Source of the DNA: Pseudoroseicyclus tamaricis
GTDB lineage: Bacteria; Pseudomonadota; Alphaproteobacteria; Rhodobacterales; Rhodobacteraceae
Direction of reading: 5' to 3'
Length of the DNA stretch: 64,000 nt
Assembly: GCF_012070395.1 (NCBI RefSeq)
Contig: NZ_JAAFYS010000004.1
Location: 62,001 to 126,000, forward strand
Part shown: positions 1 to 7,699 of the stretch, piece by piece
Position numbering within the stretch: position 1 is the stretch's first letter
How the letters are laid out: each line of letters opens with the position of its first letter
The notes under the pieces: model-generated
Told to the model about the DNA's origin: nothing
The model's input: only the letters and a program-made list of their open reading frames with translations
Databases searched by the model: none
Position numbers and translations under genes: made by a program

Positions 1-1
1 G

Positions 2-373
2 GCGGTGGCCGAGGATGTGCAGGCCGCCGGCGTGCCGGCGGAGCAGGGCGAGGCCTTCTGGCGCGTCGTGCACGAGAACATCGCCACGATGGGTGACCTC
101 GCCGGCTGGTGGGAGCTCTTCTCCACCGGCCGCGCCGGCCGCGCCGAGCCGGAGGACGAGGCCTTCGTCGCCGAGGCGCTGGCGCTGCTCGGCGAGCCGC
201 CCTACGGGCCGGAGGCCTGGGGCGAGTGGACCGCCGCCGTGAAGGAGGCGACCGGGCGCAAGGGCAAGGGCCTCTTCATGCCGCTCCGCCGCGCCGTCAC
301 CGGCCGCGACCGCGGCCCGGAGATGGCCGACGTGCTGCCGCTGATGCAGGTGAAGCCGTCCCTCGCGGAGTAG
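2..373 (+). CDS. gltX: Glutamate-tRNA ligase, C-terminal part (cut by the left edge)
   Basis: Only the last 123 or so codons are present; the frame is open to the left edge, so the start lies outside. The enzyme charges tRNA-Glu with glutamate in the cytoplasm. The visible part is the anticodon-binding helical domain: the end carries the run TGRKGKGLFMPLR, then ALTGR-like AVTGRDRGPEM and the closing LLPLM-type segment (here VLPLMQ) typical of bacterial GltX C-termini. The class I HIGH and KMSKS motifs would be upstream and cannot be seen. The stop is TAG at 371-373, followed directly by a repeat-filled spacer. Confidence 0.9.
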   Translation, partial: AVAEDVQAAGVPAEQGEAFWRVVHENIATMGDLAGWWELFSTGRAGRAEPEDEAFVAEALALLGEPPYGPEAWGEWTAAVKEATGRKGKGLFMPLRRAVTGRDRGPEMADVLPLMQVKPSLAE

Positions 374-396
374 GCGGGGCGGCCGGTCTTCGGGTG

Positions 397-463
397 GCAT
401 AAAGCGCACCAGCTCGATTGCTGAAGCGCCACCCCACGGGCAGGCGCCCGCCCTGCGCCTGCG
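397..463 (-). repeat. Half copy of long dispersed inverted-repeat element (copy A)
   Basis: This segment carries the conserved GGTGGCATAAAGCGCA core followed by GCGCCACCCCACGGGC and CGCCCTGCGCCTGCGG. That is one arm plus part of the centre of the element seen complete at 555-740 and 59946-60126. The other arm is missing. It lies between the 3' ends of gltX and the exchanger gene, together with copy B and a short AGGTGG...CCACCCTACGG palindrome at 487-510. Apart from these repeats the 374-755 spacer holds nothing I recognise as coding. Confidence 0.7.
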
Positions 464-486
464 GGCGTGGCGCTTGCCCGGGAGGG

Positions 487-510
487 TGAAGGTGGAAACC
501 CACCCTACGG
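487..510. repeat. Short GTAGGGTGGGTT-type palindrome
   Basis: AAGGTGG and CCACCCTACGG flank a very short loop. This is one of at least nine copies in the window of a small palindrome whose fuller form is GTAGGGTGGGTT..AACCCACCTT. Other copies are at 10144, 10182, 10293, 13090, 13241, 14986, 15055 and 59895. All are intergenic. Confidence 0.65.
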
Positions 511-554
511 GTCGGGGCGTCCCATGTCCCCGATTGCATGACAGTGCCCGGCCG

Positions 555-740
555 GAGCTGTTTCCCCCGCCCGGTACGCGCCAAAGGCGCAGGGCGAGCG
601 CCTGCCCGTCCCGGCGGGCTGGCGCTCTGGCTGGGCTTGGTGCGTCGCTCGGAGCGGGGAGGGGTTTGGCTGGCATAAAGTACTGCTGCGGGAGCGTTGA
701 AGCGCCACCCCACGGGCAGGCGCTCGCCCTGCGCCTGCAG
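555..740 (-). repeat. Complete long dispersed inverted-repeat element (copy B)
   Basis: Read on the minus strand it matches the element at 59946-60126 nearly throughout, including the centre (GGCTGGCATAAAG, GGGCTTGGTGC, CGCTCGGAG). It has imperfect terminal inverted repeats of about 40 bp built from AGGCGCAGGGCGAGCGCC and a GGTGGCGCTC / GAGCGCCAGCCCG block. Outside one arm is a small hairpin GCGCC-TTT-GGCGC and a CCGGGCGGGGGAAA tail (here as its reverse complement). No reading frame inside is credible. It resembles a non-autonomous MITE or BIME-type element. Confidence 0.75.
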
Positions 741-755
741 CCGGTGAGACAACCC

Positions 756-1790
756 TCACCCCCGCGCGAAGACCTCCACGGCCACCGCGCTCGCGTAGAT
801 CACGATCATCAGCACGCTCTCCACGCCGATCCGGGCCGGGCCGCGCCGCTGGCGCATGATCAAGCCGGCGAGCAGGATGGCCGTCATCAGCATCCCCGTC
901 GCCAGCCAGTAGAGATCGTTCATCCCGACGGCACCGTAGATCGAGCCCTCGCGGTAGGCGACGTCGGAGAAGACCATGAACAGGGTGTCGAAGGTGTTCC
1001 CCCCGATGATCCCGCCCACGGCCAGCTGCAGCGCGCCCCTCCGCACGGCGACCATCGTCGTCACCAGCTCCGGCAGCGAGGTGACGATCGCCGTCAGCAG
1101 CGCGCCGACGAGGCTCGACGACAGCGAGAAGCGGGTGATGAAGCTGCTGCCCACCTGGCTGATCACCCAGCCGCAGCCGGCCATGACGGCGACCAGCGCG
1201 AGGAAGATCAGCGCGGGCCGCAGGGCGGAGCGGTTCGCCTCCTCCGCGTCCTCCGGCTCGTCGTGGCGGGTGTCCGAGGTCTCCACCGGTTTCCACATCG
1301 GAGCCTCGCTGACGGAGGCGGAGAGCCTCACGCCCGCGAGGTAGGCGAGGAAGAGCACGACGGAGATCGGGTGGACGCCGAAATAGGCGATGTCCGGCCC
1401 GGCGATGGCGGCGACGGGCAGGCTGAGGAAGATCAGCAGAAGCACCGCCTGGAAGAGGTTGGCCGGCTCGGCGGCGGCATGCTCGAGGTTCGCGCGCTTG
1501 TAGAGCAGGTCGGCGAGGGCGAGGAACAGCGTCTGCACGGCGATGCCGCCGACGGCGTTCGACATCGCGAAGCTGGCATCGCCCGACGACGCCGCCGTCA
1601 CCGAGACGACGACACCGGAGAGCGAGGTCGCCCCGCCGAGGACGATGCCGCCGGCCATTGCCTCGCCCATGCGGGTGCGGTCGGCGATGACGTCCGCCAG
1701 GCCCGTGGCCTTGATGGAGGCGGCGACGACGGCGGCGCCGGCGGCGGCGAAGATGGCCAGCAGAAGCCAGAGGGAGAGGTCGTTGAACAT
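756..1790 (-). CDS. Sodium/calcium exchanger (CaCA) family membrane protein
   Basis: A 344-residue polytopic inner-membrane protein with the two-fold inverted layout of the cation/Ca2+ antiporter superfamily. The second alpha-repeat (about 231-271) is canonical: TSLPELVTT followed by GGIIGGNTFDTLF. The first (about 48-92) is degenerate: it reads TSLSG where the usual acidic PE pair would be, and SNAVGGIAVQTLF in place of GN..GSN, so ion selectivity or activity may differ. A hydrophilic, acidic loop (about 160-190) separates the halves. I chose ATG at 1788-1790 because GGAAGG sits six bases upstream; the frame extends further upstream but with no membrane-like sequence. It is divergent from the small membrane protein at 1926. 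Confidence 0.8.
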   Translation of the reverse strand: MFNDLSLWLLLAIFAAAGAAVVAASIKATGLADVIADRTRMGEAMAGGIVLGGATSLSGVVVSVTAASSGDASFAMSNAVGGIAVQTLFLALADLLYKRANLEHAAAEPANLFQAVLLLIFLSLPVAAIAGPDIAYFGVHPISVVLFLAYLAGVRLSASVSEAPMWKPVETSDTRHDEPEDAEEANRSALRPALIFLALVAVMAGCGWVISQVGSSFITRFSLSSSLVGALLTAIVTSLPELVTTMVAVRRGALQLAVGGIIGGNTFDTLFMVFSDVAYREGSIYGAVGMNDLYWLATGMLMTAILLAGLIMRQRRGPARIGVESVLMIVIYASAVAVEVFARG

Positions 1791-1925
1791 GTCGCCTTCC
1801 GGGTTGTGCCGGGCTGCGGGTCCGGCGCGCGCCGCTCTGGCGCACTCGGCGCTGCTGGTGCAGCATTCCACCGGGGCGGGAACGCCCCTGTCCGCCTCGC
1901 GTTCCTTGATAAAGGGAGATTGCAG

Positions 1926-2261
1926 ATGAGCAACAAGATTACCCGCGCCCTACCGTCCCGGCGCCTTCCGGCCCCCGCTGAGCGTGATCGCTGGCTGCCC
2001 GCTGCCTATGCGGGAGGCATGCTGGCCTTCGGCGCGGCGCTGCTCGTCGCCAAGCCGAGCGTCGGCCACGTCCCCGACGCCCGCCCCTTCGGCGCCCACC
2101 CCCGCAAGGGCCGCCTGCGCCGCGCCGCCGGCTGGGCCCGCGACAGCACCCATGCGCTCGCCCCCTCCAACGTCACCGATTCCATCGGGCGCGCCCTCGT
2201 CATCGGCGGCCTCGCCCTGCTGATCACCCGCTTCCTCGACGAGCTCGCCGGCCGCGACTGA
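1926..2261 (+). CDS. Hypothetical small membrane protein
   Basis: A 111-residue protein that I do not recognise. It has two likely membrane segments, one near residues 24-43 and one near 89-104, separated by a basic, proline-rich linker (HPRKGRLRRAAGW). The ATG is preceded by AGGGAGA about six bases away. It is divergent from the exchanger gene, with both starts within about 135 bp, so the two may share a control region. The very long open frame upstream in the same phase is a GC-rich shadow running through repeats and antisense to the exchanger, so I do not include it. Confidence 0.6.
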   Translation: MSNKITRALPSRRLPAPAERDRWLPAAYAGGMLAFGAALLVAKPSVGHVPDARPFGAHPRKGRLRRAAGWARDSTHALAPSNVTDSIGRALVIGGLALLITRFLDELAGRD

Positions 2262-2289
2262 GGGGGCAGGCCGCAACTCGGCCCCCTGT

Positions 2290-2335
2290 CTTTGGTCCAA
2301 AAAAAATCCTGGGGGGTCGCCTTTGGTGGCGCCAT
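2290..2335 (+). repeat. TTTGGTCC-AAAAA-ATCC-GGGGG intergenic motif (family 3)
   Basis: CTTTGGTCCAAAAAAAATCC followed by TGGGGGGTC lies just after the stop of the small membrane gene. The same pattern recurs downstream of other genes at 19427-19474 (inverted), 25822-25878 and 40598-40642. The 3'-of-gene position and the G-rich or C-rich flank suggest a terminator-associated repeat. Confidence 0.6.
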
Positions 2336-2399
2336 TGGTCCGAGCCCCAATGGCGACGGGCAGAGCCCCAACGTACTCAAAGGCGTGCGCCGAAGGCGC

Positions 2400-2933
2400 T
2401 CATCCAGGAACCGGACACCCGATCTCGCGCAGAAACGCGTCGGTCAGCGCCATCAGCTCCGCTGACTGCTCGTGGGCGCGCGGGTAGATCGGTGCCTTGC
2501 GGTCGTCGAGGATCGGGCGGTCCCAGCCGTCGGTCGTCTCGAAGAAGTGGCGGGCGCCGTCTTCGCCGAACTCCTCGCGAAAGCCGTGGACGACGACGTC
2601 GAGGTAGCTCAGGAGGATCGGCTGCTGCTCGCCGGGGGGCGAGGCGTTGTCCCGCGCGACGCGGTAGAAGGTGAGGCCCTCGGCGTGCTCGTGGCGGAGG
2701 TAGGCGCCCTCGCGGGCGTCGAGCGCCTCCCACTCCGCTTCGGGGACGGTCGCGGCGAGGCCGAGGATGTGGCCGTCCCCTTCCGTCACCGAGAGGTAGG
2801 CGACCTCGCGGAGGCGCGTCCCCTGCCAGTGGCGGCGGAAGCCGGGGAGGCGGGCGGGCGCGGCCTCGGCGTAGCGGTGGGTCAGGCGGTTGACGAGGCT
2901 GCCGTAGCCGAAGATGCGGCGGACGGGACTCAC
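2400..2933 (-). CDS. Gamma-glutamylcyclotransferase-like protein
   Basis: A 177-residue cytoplasmic protein of the GGCT/AIG2-like fold. The substrate-loop motif FGYGSL is at residues 8-13, and the likely catalytic acid is Glu75 within DAREGAY, the place where GGCT enzymes carry their general acid/base. The family releases 5-oxoproline from gamma-glutamyl amino acids or glutathione; the exact substrate cannot be read from sequence. It starts with GTG at 2931-2933, overlapping the stop of the FtsX-like permease by four bases (GTGA), so it is probably translated from the exporter mRNA as the third gene of that operon. Confidence 0.75.
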   Translation of the reverse strand: MSPVRRIFGYGSLVNRLTHRYAEAAPARLPGFRRHWQGTRLREVAYLSVTEGDGHILGLAATVPEAEWEALDAREGAYLRHEHAEGLTFYRVARDNASPPGEQQPILLSYLDVVVHGFREEFGEDGARHFFETTDGWDRPILDDRKAPIYPRAHEQSAELMALTDAFLREIGCPVPG

Positions 2934-5449
2934 TCCCGCGCCCTCAGCACCTGCGCCGGCTTGGCCGCCAGTGGGCGGAGCGCGAAGGCGAGGCCGGCGA
3001 GAAGGGAGGCGAGGGCGCCGAAGGCGACGATGAAGAGCGCGTTGCCCCAAACGGGCACGAACTCCAGATCCATCAGCTGCTCCATCACCGCCCAGCCGCC
3101 GGCCATCCCCGCCGCCAGCGCCACGATCCCGGCGCAGAGGCCGAGGAAGGTGGCACGGAGCGCGAAGCTTAGGAGGATGCGGGCGCGGCTGGCGCCCAGC
3201 GTCTTGAGCAGCGCCGCCTCCCACGCCCGCTGCCGCTCGCCGGCGGCGGCGGCGCCGATGAGGACGAGGAAGCCCGTCAGCAGCGTCACCCCGGCGCCGT
3301 AGCGGGTGGCGGCGGCGATGCCGCCCAGCAGGCGCGCCGCCTCCTCCACCGCCTCGCGGATCGAGATGGCGGTTATGTTGGGATAGGCATTGGCGAGGTC
3401 GCGCAGGATGGCTGCCTCCGCCGCTTCCTCGGCATAGACGGTGGCGATGAAGGAATGCGGCGCCCCGGCGAGGGCCGAGGGGTTCATCGACATGACGAAG
3501 CCGATGCCGGCGCTGTTGAAATCCACCTCGCGGAAGCTGGTGACAGTGCCGGAGAACTCGCGGCCGAGGATGTTCATGGAAATGACGTCGCCCAGCTCCA
3601 GCCCGAGCTCCGCGGCCTCGGCGGCGGAGAAGGAGATCTGCGGAGGGCCGTCATAGCCCGGCGGCCACCATTCGCCGGCGGTGATCCGGGCGCGCTCGGG
3701 CACCTCCTCGGAATAGGTGAGGCCGCGGTCGGAGCGGAGCACCCAGTGGGGCGGCAGCTCGGAGGCGGGGACGTCGTTGATGGCGGTGATCACGCCGCGC
3801 AGCATCGGCGCGGCATCGACGCGGGAGACGGCGGCGTCACCGTCGAGGCGGGCCATGAAGCCTTCCATCTGGTCCGGCTGGATGTCGATGAAGAAGTAGG
3901 AGGGCGCGACCTGGGGCAGCTCGCCGGTGATGGCGCGGCGCATGTTGCCGTCGATCTGCCCGACGGCGGCGAGGACGGCGAGGCCGAGGCCGAGGGCCAG
4001 CACGGTGGAGAGCGTCTCCCCCCCGCGCGCGCCGACGGCGCCGAGGGCGAGGCGGAGGGCCGGGCGCCCCCGGGCGGGCCGGGCGAGGCGCCGGGCCAGC
4101 CAGCGGAGCGCCACGGCGGAGAGGGCGAGCGCGGCGAGCGCGCCGGCGATGCCCCCCGCCGTCCACAGCGTCAGCTCGACGGAATCGGAGAGCCAGGCGG
4201 CGGAGGCGACGAGGGCCGCCAGCAGGACCGCCGTGGCGAGGAGGTAGCGGGGCCGGGGCAGGTGGCCGCCGGCGGACGCGTCGCGGAAGAGCGCGGCGGG
4301 GCCGACCTCCTCCGTCCGAGCGAGGGGCCAGAGGGTGAAGATCAGCGCCGTCAGCCCGCCGTAGAGCGCCGCCTCCGCCAAGGGCCCCGGGTAGACCGTG
4401 AAGACGGCCGGAATGGGGAGGGCGGCGCCGATGACGGGCGCGAGGAGCAGGGGCAGCACGGCGCCGAGGACGAGGCCGATGGCGATGCCTAGTAGGGAGA
4501 GGGCGCCGATCTGGATCAGGTAGGTCAGGAAGACGGTCGAGCGCGCCGCGCCGAGGGAGCGCAGCGTGGCGATGGTCGCCGTCTTGCCGGAGAGGTAGGC
4601 GCGCACAGCGGAAGAGATGCCGACGCCGCCGACGGCGAGGCCGGCGAGGCCCATGAGGATGAGGAAGGCGGCGAGCCGGTCCACGAACTCCTCCGCCCCG
4701 TCGGCGCCGCCGCGGCTGTCCTCCCACCGCACGCCGGAATCGCGGAAGCGGGCGCGGACCTCCTGCTGGAGGGCATTGAGGTCAGCCTCCGGGGGCAGGA
4801 GCAGGCGATACTTCGTCTCGAAAAGCGTGCCCTCGGAGATGAGGCCGGAGCCGGCCAGCGCCTCCGTCAGCACGAAGGTCTTGGGGCCGAAGCCGAAGCC
4901 GCCGGCGGCGTTGTCGGGGTAGCTCTCCACGATGGCGGTCAGGCGGAATTCCTGCTCGCCGAGGCGGAAGCTGTCCCCCGGGGCGAGGCCGAGGCGGTCG
5001 GCCAGCAGCGGCTCCATCACCGCGCCGGGCAGGTCGCTGCCCGCCAGCGCCTCGGCCAGCGGCATCGGGGGATCGAGCGTGACGGAGCCGATCAGGGGAT
5101 AGGCGCCGTCGATCGCCTCCACCTGCGTCAGCGCGCGCTCGGAGGTCTCCCCCTCGCCGATGGTGGCGAGGGAGCGGAATTCGACGAGCTCGGACCGGGC
5201 GCGCGAGATCTCGTCCATGTAGGCGAGCTCGTCCTCGGTCGCGAAGCGGTAGGTGAAGGTCATCTCCGCATCGCCGCCGAGGAGGCGCGCGCCCTCCTGC
5301 TCCAGCCCCGCGGTGATCGCGGCGCGGACGGAGCCGAGGGCGGCGATGGCCGCGACGCCGAGGGCGAGGCAGGCGAGGAAGATGGCGAAGCCCCTCAGCC
5401 CGCCGCGCAGCTCGCGCCGGGCGAGGCGGCCGGCGATGGCGAGGCTCAC
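2930..5449 (-). CDS. FtsX-type ABC transporter permease (YbbP-like)
   Basis: An 839-residue inner-membrane permease with the duplicated MacB/FtsX arrangement. There is an N-terminal transmembrane helix, a large periplasmic domain, three central helices, a second set of helices with a second periplasmic domain, and a C-terminal block (LLTGFLVLIGAAAAGERQR then WEAALLKTLGASRARI) that is the coupling-helix region of FtsX permeases. The length fits the YbbP family. It starts with GTG at 5447-5449, overlapping the ATPase stop by four bases. The pair, divergent from a TesA-like esterase, reproduces the ybbA-ybbP/tesA arrangement known from E. coli. The substrate is unknown; lipids or lipoproteins are plausible for this family. 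Confidence 0.85.
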   Translation of the reverse strand: MSLAIAGRLARRELRGGLRGFAIFLACLALGVAAIAALGSVRAAITAGLEQEGARLLGGDAEMTFTYRFATEDELAYMDEISRARSELVEFRSLATIGEGETSERALTQVEAIDGAYPLIGSVTLDPPMPLAEALAGSDLPGAVMEPLLADRLGLAPGDSFRLGEQEFRLTAIVESYPDNAAGGFGFGPKTFVLTEALAGSGLISEGTLFETKYRLLLPPEADLNALQQEVRARFRDSGVRWEDSRGGADGAEEFVDRLAAFLILMGLAGLAVGGVGISSAVRAYLSGKTATIATLRSLGAARSTVFLTYLIQIGALSLLGIAIGLVLGAVLPLLLAPVIGAALPIPAVFTVYPGPLAEAALYGGLTALIFTLWPLARTEEVGPAALFRDASAGGHLPRPRYLLATAVLLAALVASAAWLSDSVELTLWTAGGIAGALAALALSAVALRWLARRLARPARGRPALRLALGAVGARGGETLSTVLALGLGLAVLAAVGQIDGNMRRAITGELPQVAPSYFFIDIQPDQMEGFMARLDGDAAVSRVDAAPMLRGVITAINDVPASELPPHWVLRSDRGLTYSEEVPERARITAGEWWPPGYDGPPQISFSAAEAAELGLELGDVISMNILGREFSGTVTSFREVDFNSAGIGFVMSMNPSALAGAPHSFIATVYAEEAAEAAILRDLANAYPNITAISIREAVEEAARLLGGIAAATRYGAGVTLLTGFLVLIGAAAAGERQRAWEAALLKTLGASRARILLSFALRATFLGLCAGIVALAAGMAGGWAVMEQLMDLEFVPVWGNALFIVAFGALASLLAGLAFALRPLAAKPAQVLRARE

Positions 5450-6159
5450 GCGGGCGCCTCCACCGGCTGATCGGGGGCGACGCGGCCGTCATGCAGGCGC
5501 ACCGTCCGGTCGCAGAGCGCCGCCAGCTCGGCGGCGTGGGTGACCATGACCAGCGTCGCCCCGTGGCGGTCGCGCAGGGAGAAGAGCAAGTCGATCACCT
5601 GCTGGCCGGTCTTCGTGTCCAGGTTGCCCGTCGGCTCGTCGGCCAGAAGCAGGCGGGGGCGCGGCGCGGAGGCGCGGGCGAGGGCCACGCGCTGCTGCTC
5701 GCCGCCGGAGAGCTGGCTGGGGTAATGCCCGGCGCGGCTGGCGAGGCCGACGGCCTCAAGCTCCGCTTCCGCGCGGTCGAAGGCGTCCTTGGCGCCGGCC
5801 AGTTCCAGCGGCGTGGCGACGTTTTCCAGCGCCGTCATGGTGGGGATGAGGTGGAAGGACTGGAAGACCACGCCCATATTGTCCCTGCGGAAGCGGGCCA
5901 GCGCATCCTCCCCGAGGGGCGTCAGGTCCGTTCCCAGTGCAGTGACCCGGCCCGAGGTGGCGCGTTCCAGCCCGCCCATGAGCATGAGGAGTGACGATTT
6001 GCCCGACCCGCTTGGCCCGACCAGCCCCAAGGTCTCCCCCGCTGCCACCTCCATCGAGATGCCCTTGAGGATCTCCACCCGCCCCGCATTGCCCATCAGC
6101 GAGAAGGTGACATCGCTCAGGGAGAGGGCTGCGTGTGGGGCAGGGGATGTGTCCGGCAT
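5446..6159 (-). CDS. ABC transporter ATP-binding protein (YbbA/LolD-like)
   Basis: A 237-residue ATPase that should power the adjacent FtsX-type permease at the inner membrane. Walker A is GPSGSGKS at about 48-55, the Q-loop is VVFQSFHL, the signature is LSGGEQQRV, Walker B is LLLADEPTGNLD, and the switch histidine is in VMVTHAAEL. The LADEPTGNLD form and short length are typical of the MacB/LolD/YbbA class. The start is ATG at 6157-6159 because AGAGGAG lies eight bases upstream; extra open codons further upstream overlap the esterase gene and look non-coding. It is divergent from the tesA-like gene, with starts only about 10 bp apart or overlapping. Confidence 0.88.
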   Translation of the reverse strand: MPDTSPAPHAALSLSDVTFSLMGNAGRVEILKGISMEVAAGETLGLVGPSGSGKSSLLMLMGGLERATSGRVTALGTDLTPLGEDALARFRRDNMGVVFQSFHLIPTMTALENVATPLELAGAKDAFDRAEAELEAVGLASRAGHYPSQLSGGEQQRVALARASAPRPRLLLADEPTGNLDTKTGQQVIDLLFSLRDRHGATLVMVTHAAELAALCDRTVRLHDGRVAPDQPVEAPA

Positions 6160-6856
6160 CGGGCGGCTCCTCTCATGGGCGCGTGGCCTTGGATATGGGG
6201 GGCGAGGGGGGCTGCGCAACCTCGCCGCCGGCCTCGCGCTCCTCTGCACGCCCGCTTTGCCCGCCGCTGCCGAGGATGTGATCCTCGCCTTCGGCGATTC
6301 GCTCACCGCAGGCTACGGCCTGCCGGTTGAGGAGGGGTTCGTGCCGCAGCTGGAAGGCTGGCTGCGGGAGAACGGAGCCGAGGTGGAGGTGATCAACGGC
6401 GGCGTCTCGGGCGACACCACGGCGATGGGGCGCCAGCGCCTCGCCTGGGCGCTGGGAGATGCGCCGGACCTCGTGATCCTCGAGCTCGGCGCCAACGACA
6501 TGCTCCGCGGGATGGACCCGGCGGCAGCGCAGGAGAACCTTGCCGCCATGATCGAGGAGATCGAGGACGCCGGCGCCCGGGTACTGCTCGTCGGCGTGAG
6601 GGCGGCAAGCAACTACGGCGCCGGCTACAGGACCGCCTTCGAGGGGATGTTCCCGGAGCTGGCCGAGGAATACGGCCTGACGCTCTATGAGAACTGGTTC
6701 TCCGCCGTCGAAGGGGAGGATCTGAACGCCGCCCGCGCCGCCTTCATCCAGAGCGACGGGCTGCACCCCAATGCCGAGGGCGTGGAGCGGATCGTGGACG
6801 ATCTCGGCCCGGTGGTACTGGAGGAGCTGGACGCGCTGGACGCCCCGGCTGGCTGA
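6149..6856 (+). CDS. tesA: TesA-like GDSL esterase / lysophospholipase, exported
   Basis: SGNH-hydrolase that cleaves acyl esters or thioesters, probably in the periplasm. Block I is AFGDSLTAGYGL with the nucleophile Ser near residue 51, block II is NGGVSGDT, block III is GANDMLRG, and block V is DGLHPNAEG carrying the catalytic Asp/His. An N-terminal Arg-rich stretch followed by LAAGLALLCTPALPAAA looks like a signal peptide. The start is uncertain: no ATG exists in frame before the signal peptide. I use GTG at 6149, which overlaps the divergent ATPase start; CTG at about 6209 is an alternative. The 235-residue length fits the family. The gene ends just before a shared terminator. Confidence 0.82.
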   Translation: MSGIGRLLSWARGLGYGGRGGLRNLAAGLALLCTPALPAAAEDVILAFGDSLTAGYGLPVEEGFVPQLEGWLRENGAEVEVINGGVSGDTTAMGRQRLAWALGDAPDLVILELGANDMLRGMDPAAAQENLAAMIEEIEDAGARVLLVGVRAASNYGAGYRTAFEGMFPELAEEYGLTLYENWFSAVEGEDLNAARAAFIQSDGLHPNAEGVERIVDDLGPVVLEELDALDAPAG

Positions 6857-6870
6857 GGAGGGGCATGGGG

Positions 6871-6898
6871 AAGGGCGCCGGCCCGCACCGGCGCCCTT
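6871..6898. terminator. Bidirectional hairpin terminator between tesA and csp
   Basis: AAGGGCGCCGG and CCGGCGCCCTT form a perfect 11-bp stem around a six-base loop CCCGCA, between the convergent esterase and cold-shock genes. The A/T ends give a short U-run on either strand. Confidence 0.7.
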
Positions 6899-6918
6899 CG
6901 CAATTGGTCAGTCCCGGC

Positions 6919-7125
6919 TCAGGCCAGGGACAGGTTGACGGCGCTCTCCCGGCCGTCGCGGCCGGTCTCGAGGTCGAACGTCACCTTCTGGTTGTCGGCG
7001 AGGCCGGTCAGGCCCGAGCGCTCGACGGCGGAGATGTGGACGAAGACGTCCTTCGAGCCGCCGTCAGGCGCAATGAAGCCGTAGCCCTTGGTGGTGTTGA
7101 ACCATTTAACGGTACCGGTTGCCAT
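6919..7125 (-). CDS. cspA: Cold-shock protein (CspA family), copy 1
   Basis: A 68-residue single-OB-fold RNA/DNA-binding protein. It has the family's WFNTTKGYGFIAP (RNP1) and DVFVHISAVE (RNP2) motifs. Such proteins melt mRNA structure and act as transcription antiterminators. The ATG at 7123-7125 has GGGAAGGGAG shortly upstream. The leader carries a hairpin with the same loop sequence as in the leader of the second csp gene at 8461 (see 7145-7167). The two proteins differ at about a dozen positions, so they are paralogues from an old duplication. The gene shares a terminator with tesA. Confidence 0.92.
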   Translation of the reverse strand: MATGTVKWFNTTKGYGFIAPDGGSKDVFVHISAVERSGLTGLADNQKVTFDLETGRDGRESAVNLSLA

Positions 7126-7144
7126 CGTGATCTCCCTTCCCGGT

Positions 7145-7167
7145 GCCGCTCGCTTTAGTGCAGCGGC
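7145..7167 (-). promoter_or_regulatory. Conserved leader hairpin of csp copy 1
   Basis: On the minus strand the leader contains GCCGCT and AGCGGC arms around the 11-base loop GCACTAAAGCG. The last stem base lies 19 nt before the ATG. The csp copy 2 leader (8688-8710) has GCTGCC and GGCAGC arms around GCACTTCAGCG, 20 nt before its ATG. The stem changes are compensatory while the loop is nearly fixed, which supports a real RNA structure. Confidence 0.6.
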
Positions 7168-7264
7168 CTGGCGCGTCGCGTCGATCGTGCTTGGCCTTCG
7201 GTCGGAAGAGTCGGCAGATAGAAGTAACTCGCACTCCGAATATTCTTAATTTCCCCTGCGTCGA

Positions 7265-7498
7265 TCAAGGTGATTCGCGCAGCCTCTGTGTGGTCGCCCG
7301 GGCGGCCCGGGGGGGCGCCATCGCCGGTGCCTGCTGGCGCGGCGGCAGGGCGCGCCAGACGAGAAGCCCCATGATCGCGGACCCGGGGAGCAGGTAGGCC
7401 GCGAGGGCGACAGCGACCGGCACGTCGTAGACAACGAGGCCGATTGCCGCGGCCACGAGGCCGAGCAGCGCTCCGAAGATCATCGCGGCGTTCAGCAT
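7265..7498 (-). CDS. Hypothetical two-helix membrane protein
   Basis: A 77-residue protein that I cannot assign. Residues 4-24 and 29-50 are strongly hydrophobic (GALLGLVAAAIGLVVY and AVALAAYLLPGSAIMGLLVW), so it should form a two-helix hairpin. It has a basic, proline-rich C-terminal tail that would lie in the cytoplasm. ATG at 7496-7498 is preceded by CGGAGG at good spacing. It stands alone between the csp leader and the divergent lipoprotein gene at 7700. Confidence 0.6.
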   Translation of the reverse strand: MLNAAMIFGALLGLVAAAIGLVVYDVPVAVALAAYLLPGSAIMGLLVWRALPPRQQAPAMAPPRAARATTQRLRESP

Positions 7499-7699
7499 GG
7501 CGTCCTCCGTTTTCCGTGATCGTTCGCGCTCAATGGGGCGTAAAGAAGGCGGGCCGGGGGCCGGGATTGGCAGAAGGGCAACGGCCGGGGCGTGGCGGGG
7601 GCCGCGGGTGACAACCTTTTGCAGTCCGGTCAACTTTTCGCCAAATTGCCACGGGAAGAGGAGGGCCGCATGATGATCGACCCCGAAGGAGCTACTGAC

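Noticed and set aside
474-1925. Long plus-strand frame leading into the small membrane protein at 1926
   Set aside because: It crosses repeat copies and is antisense to the exchanger; the only credible ribosome site is at 1926.
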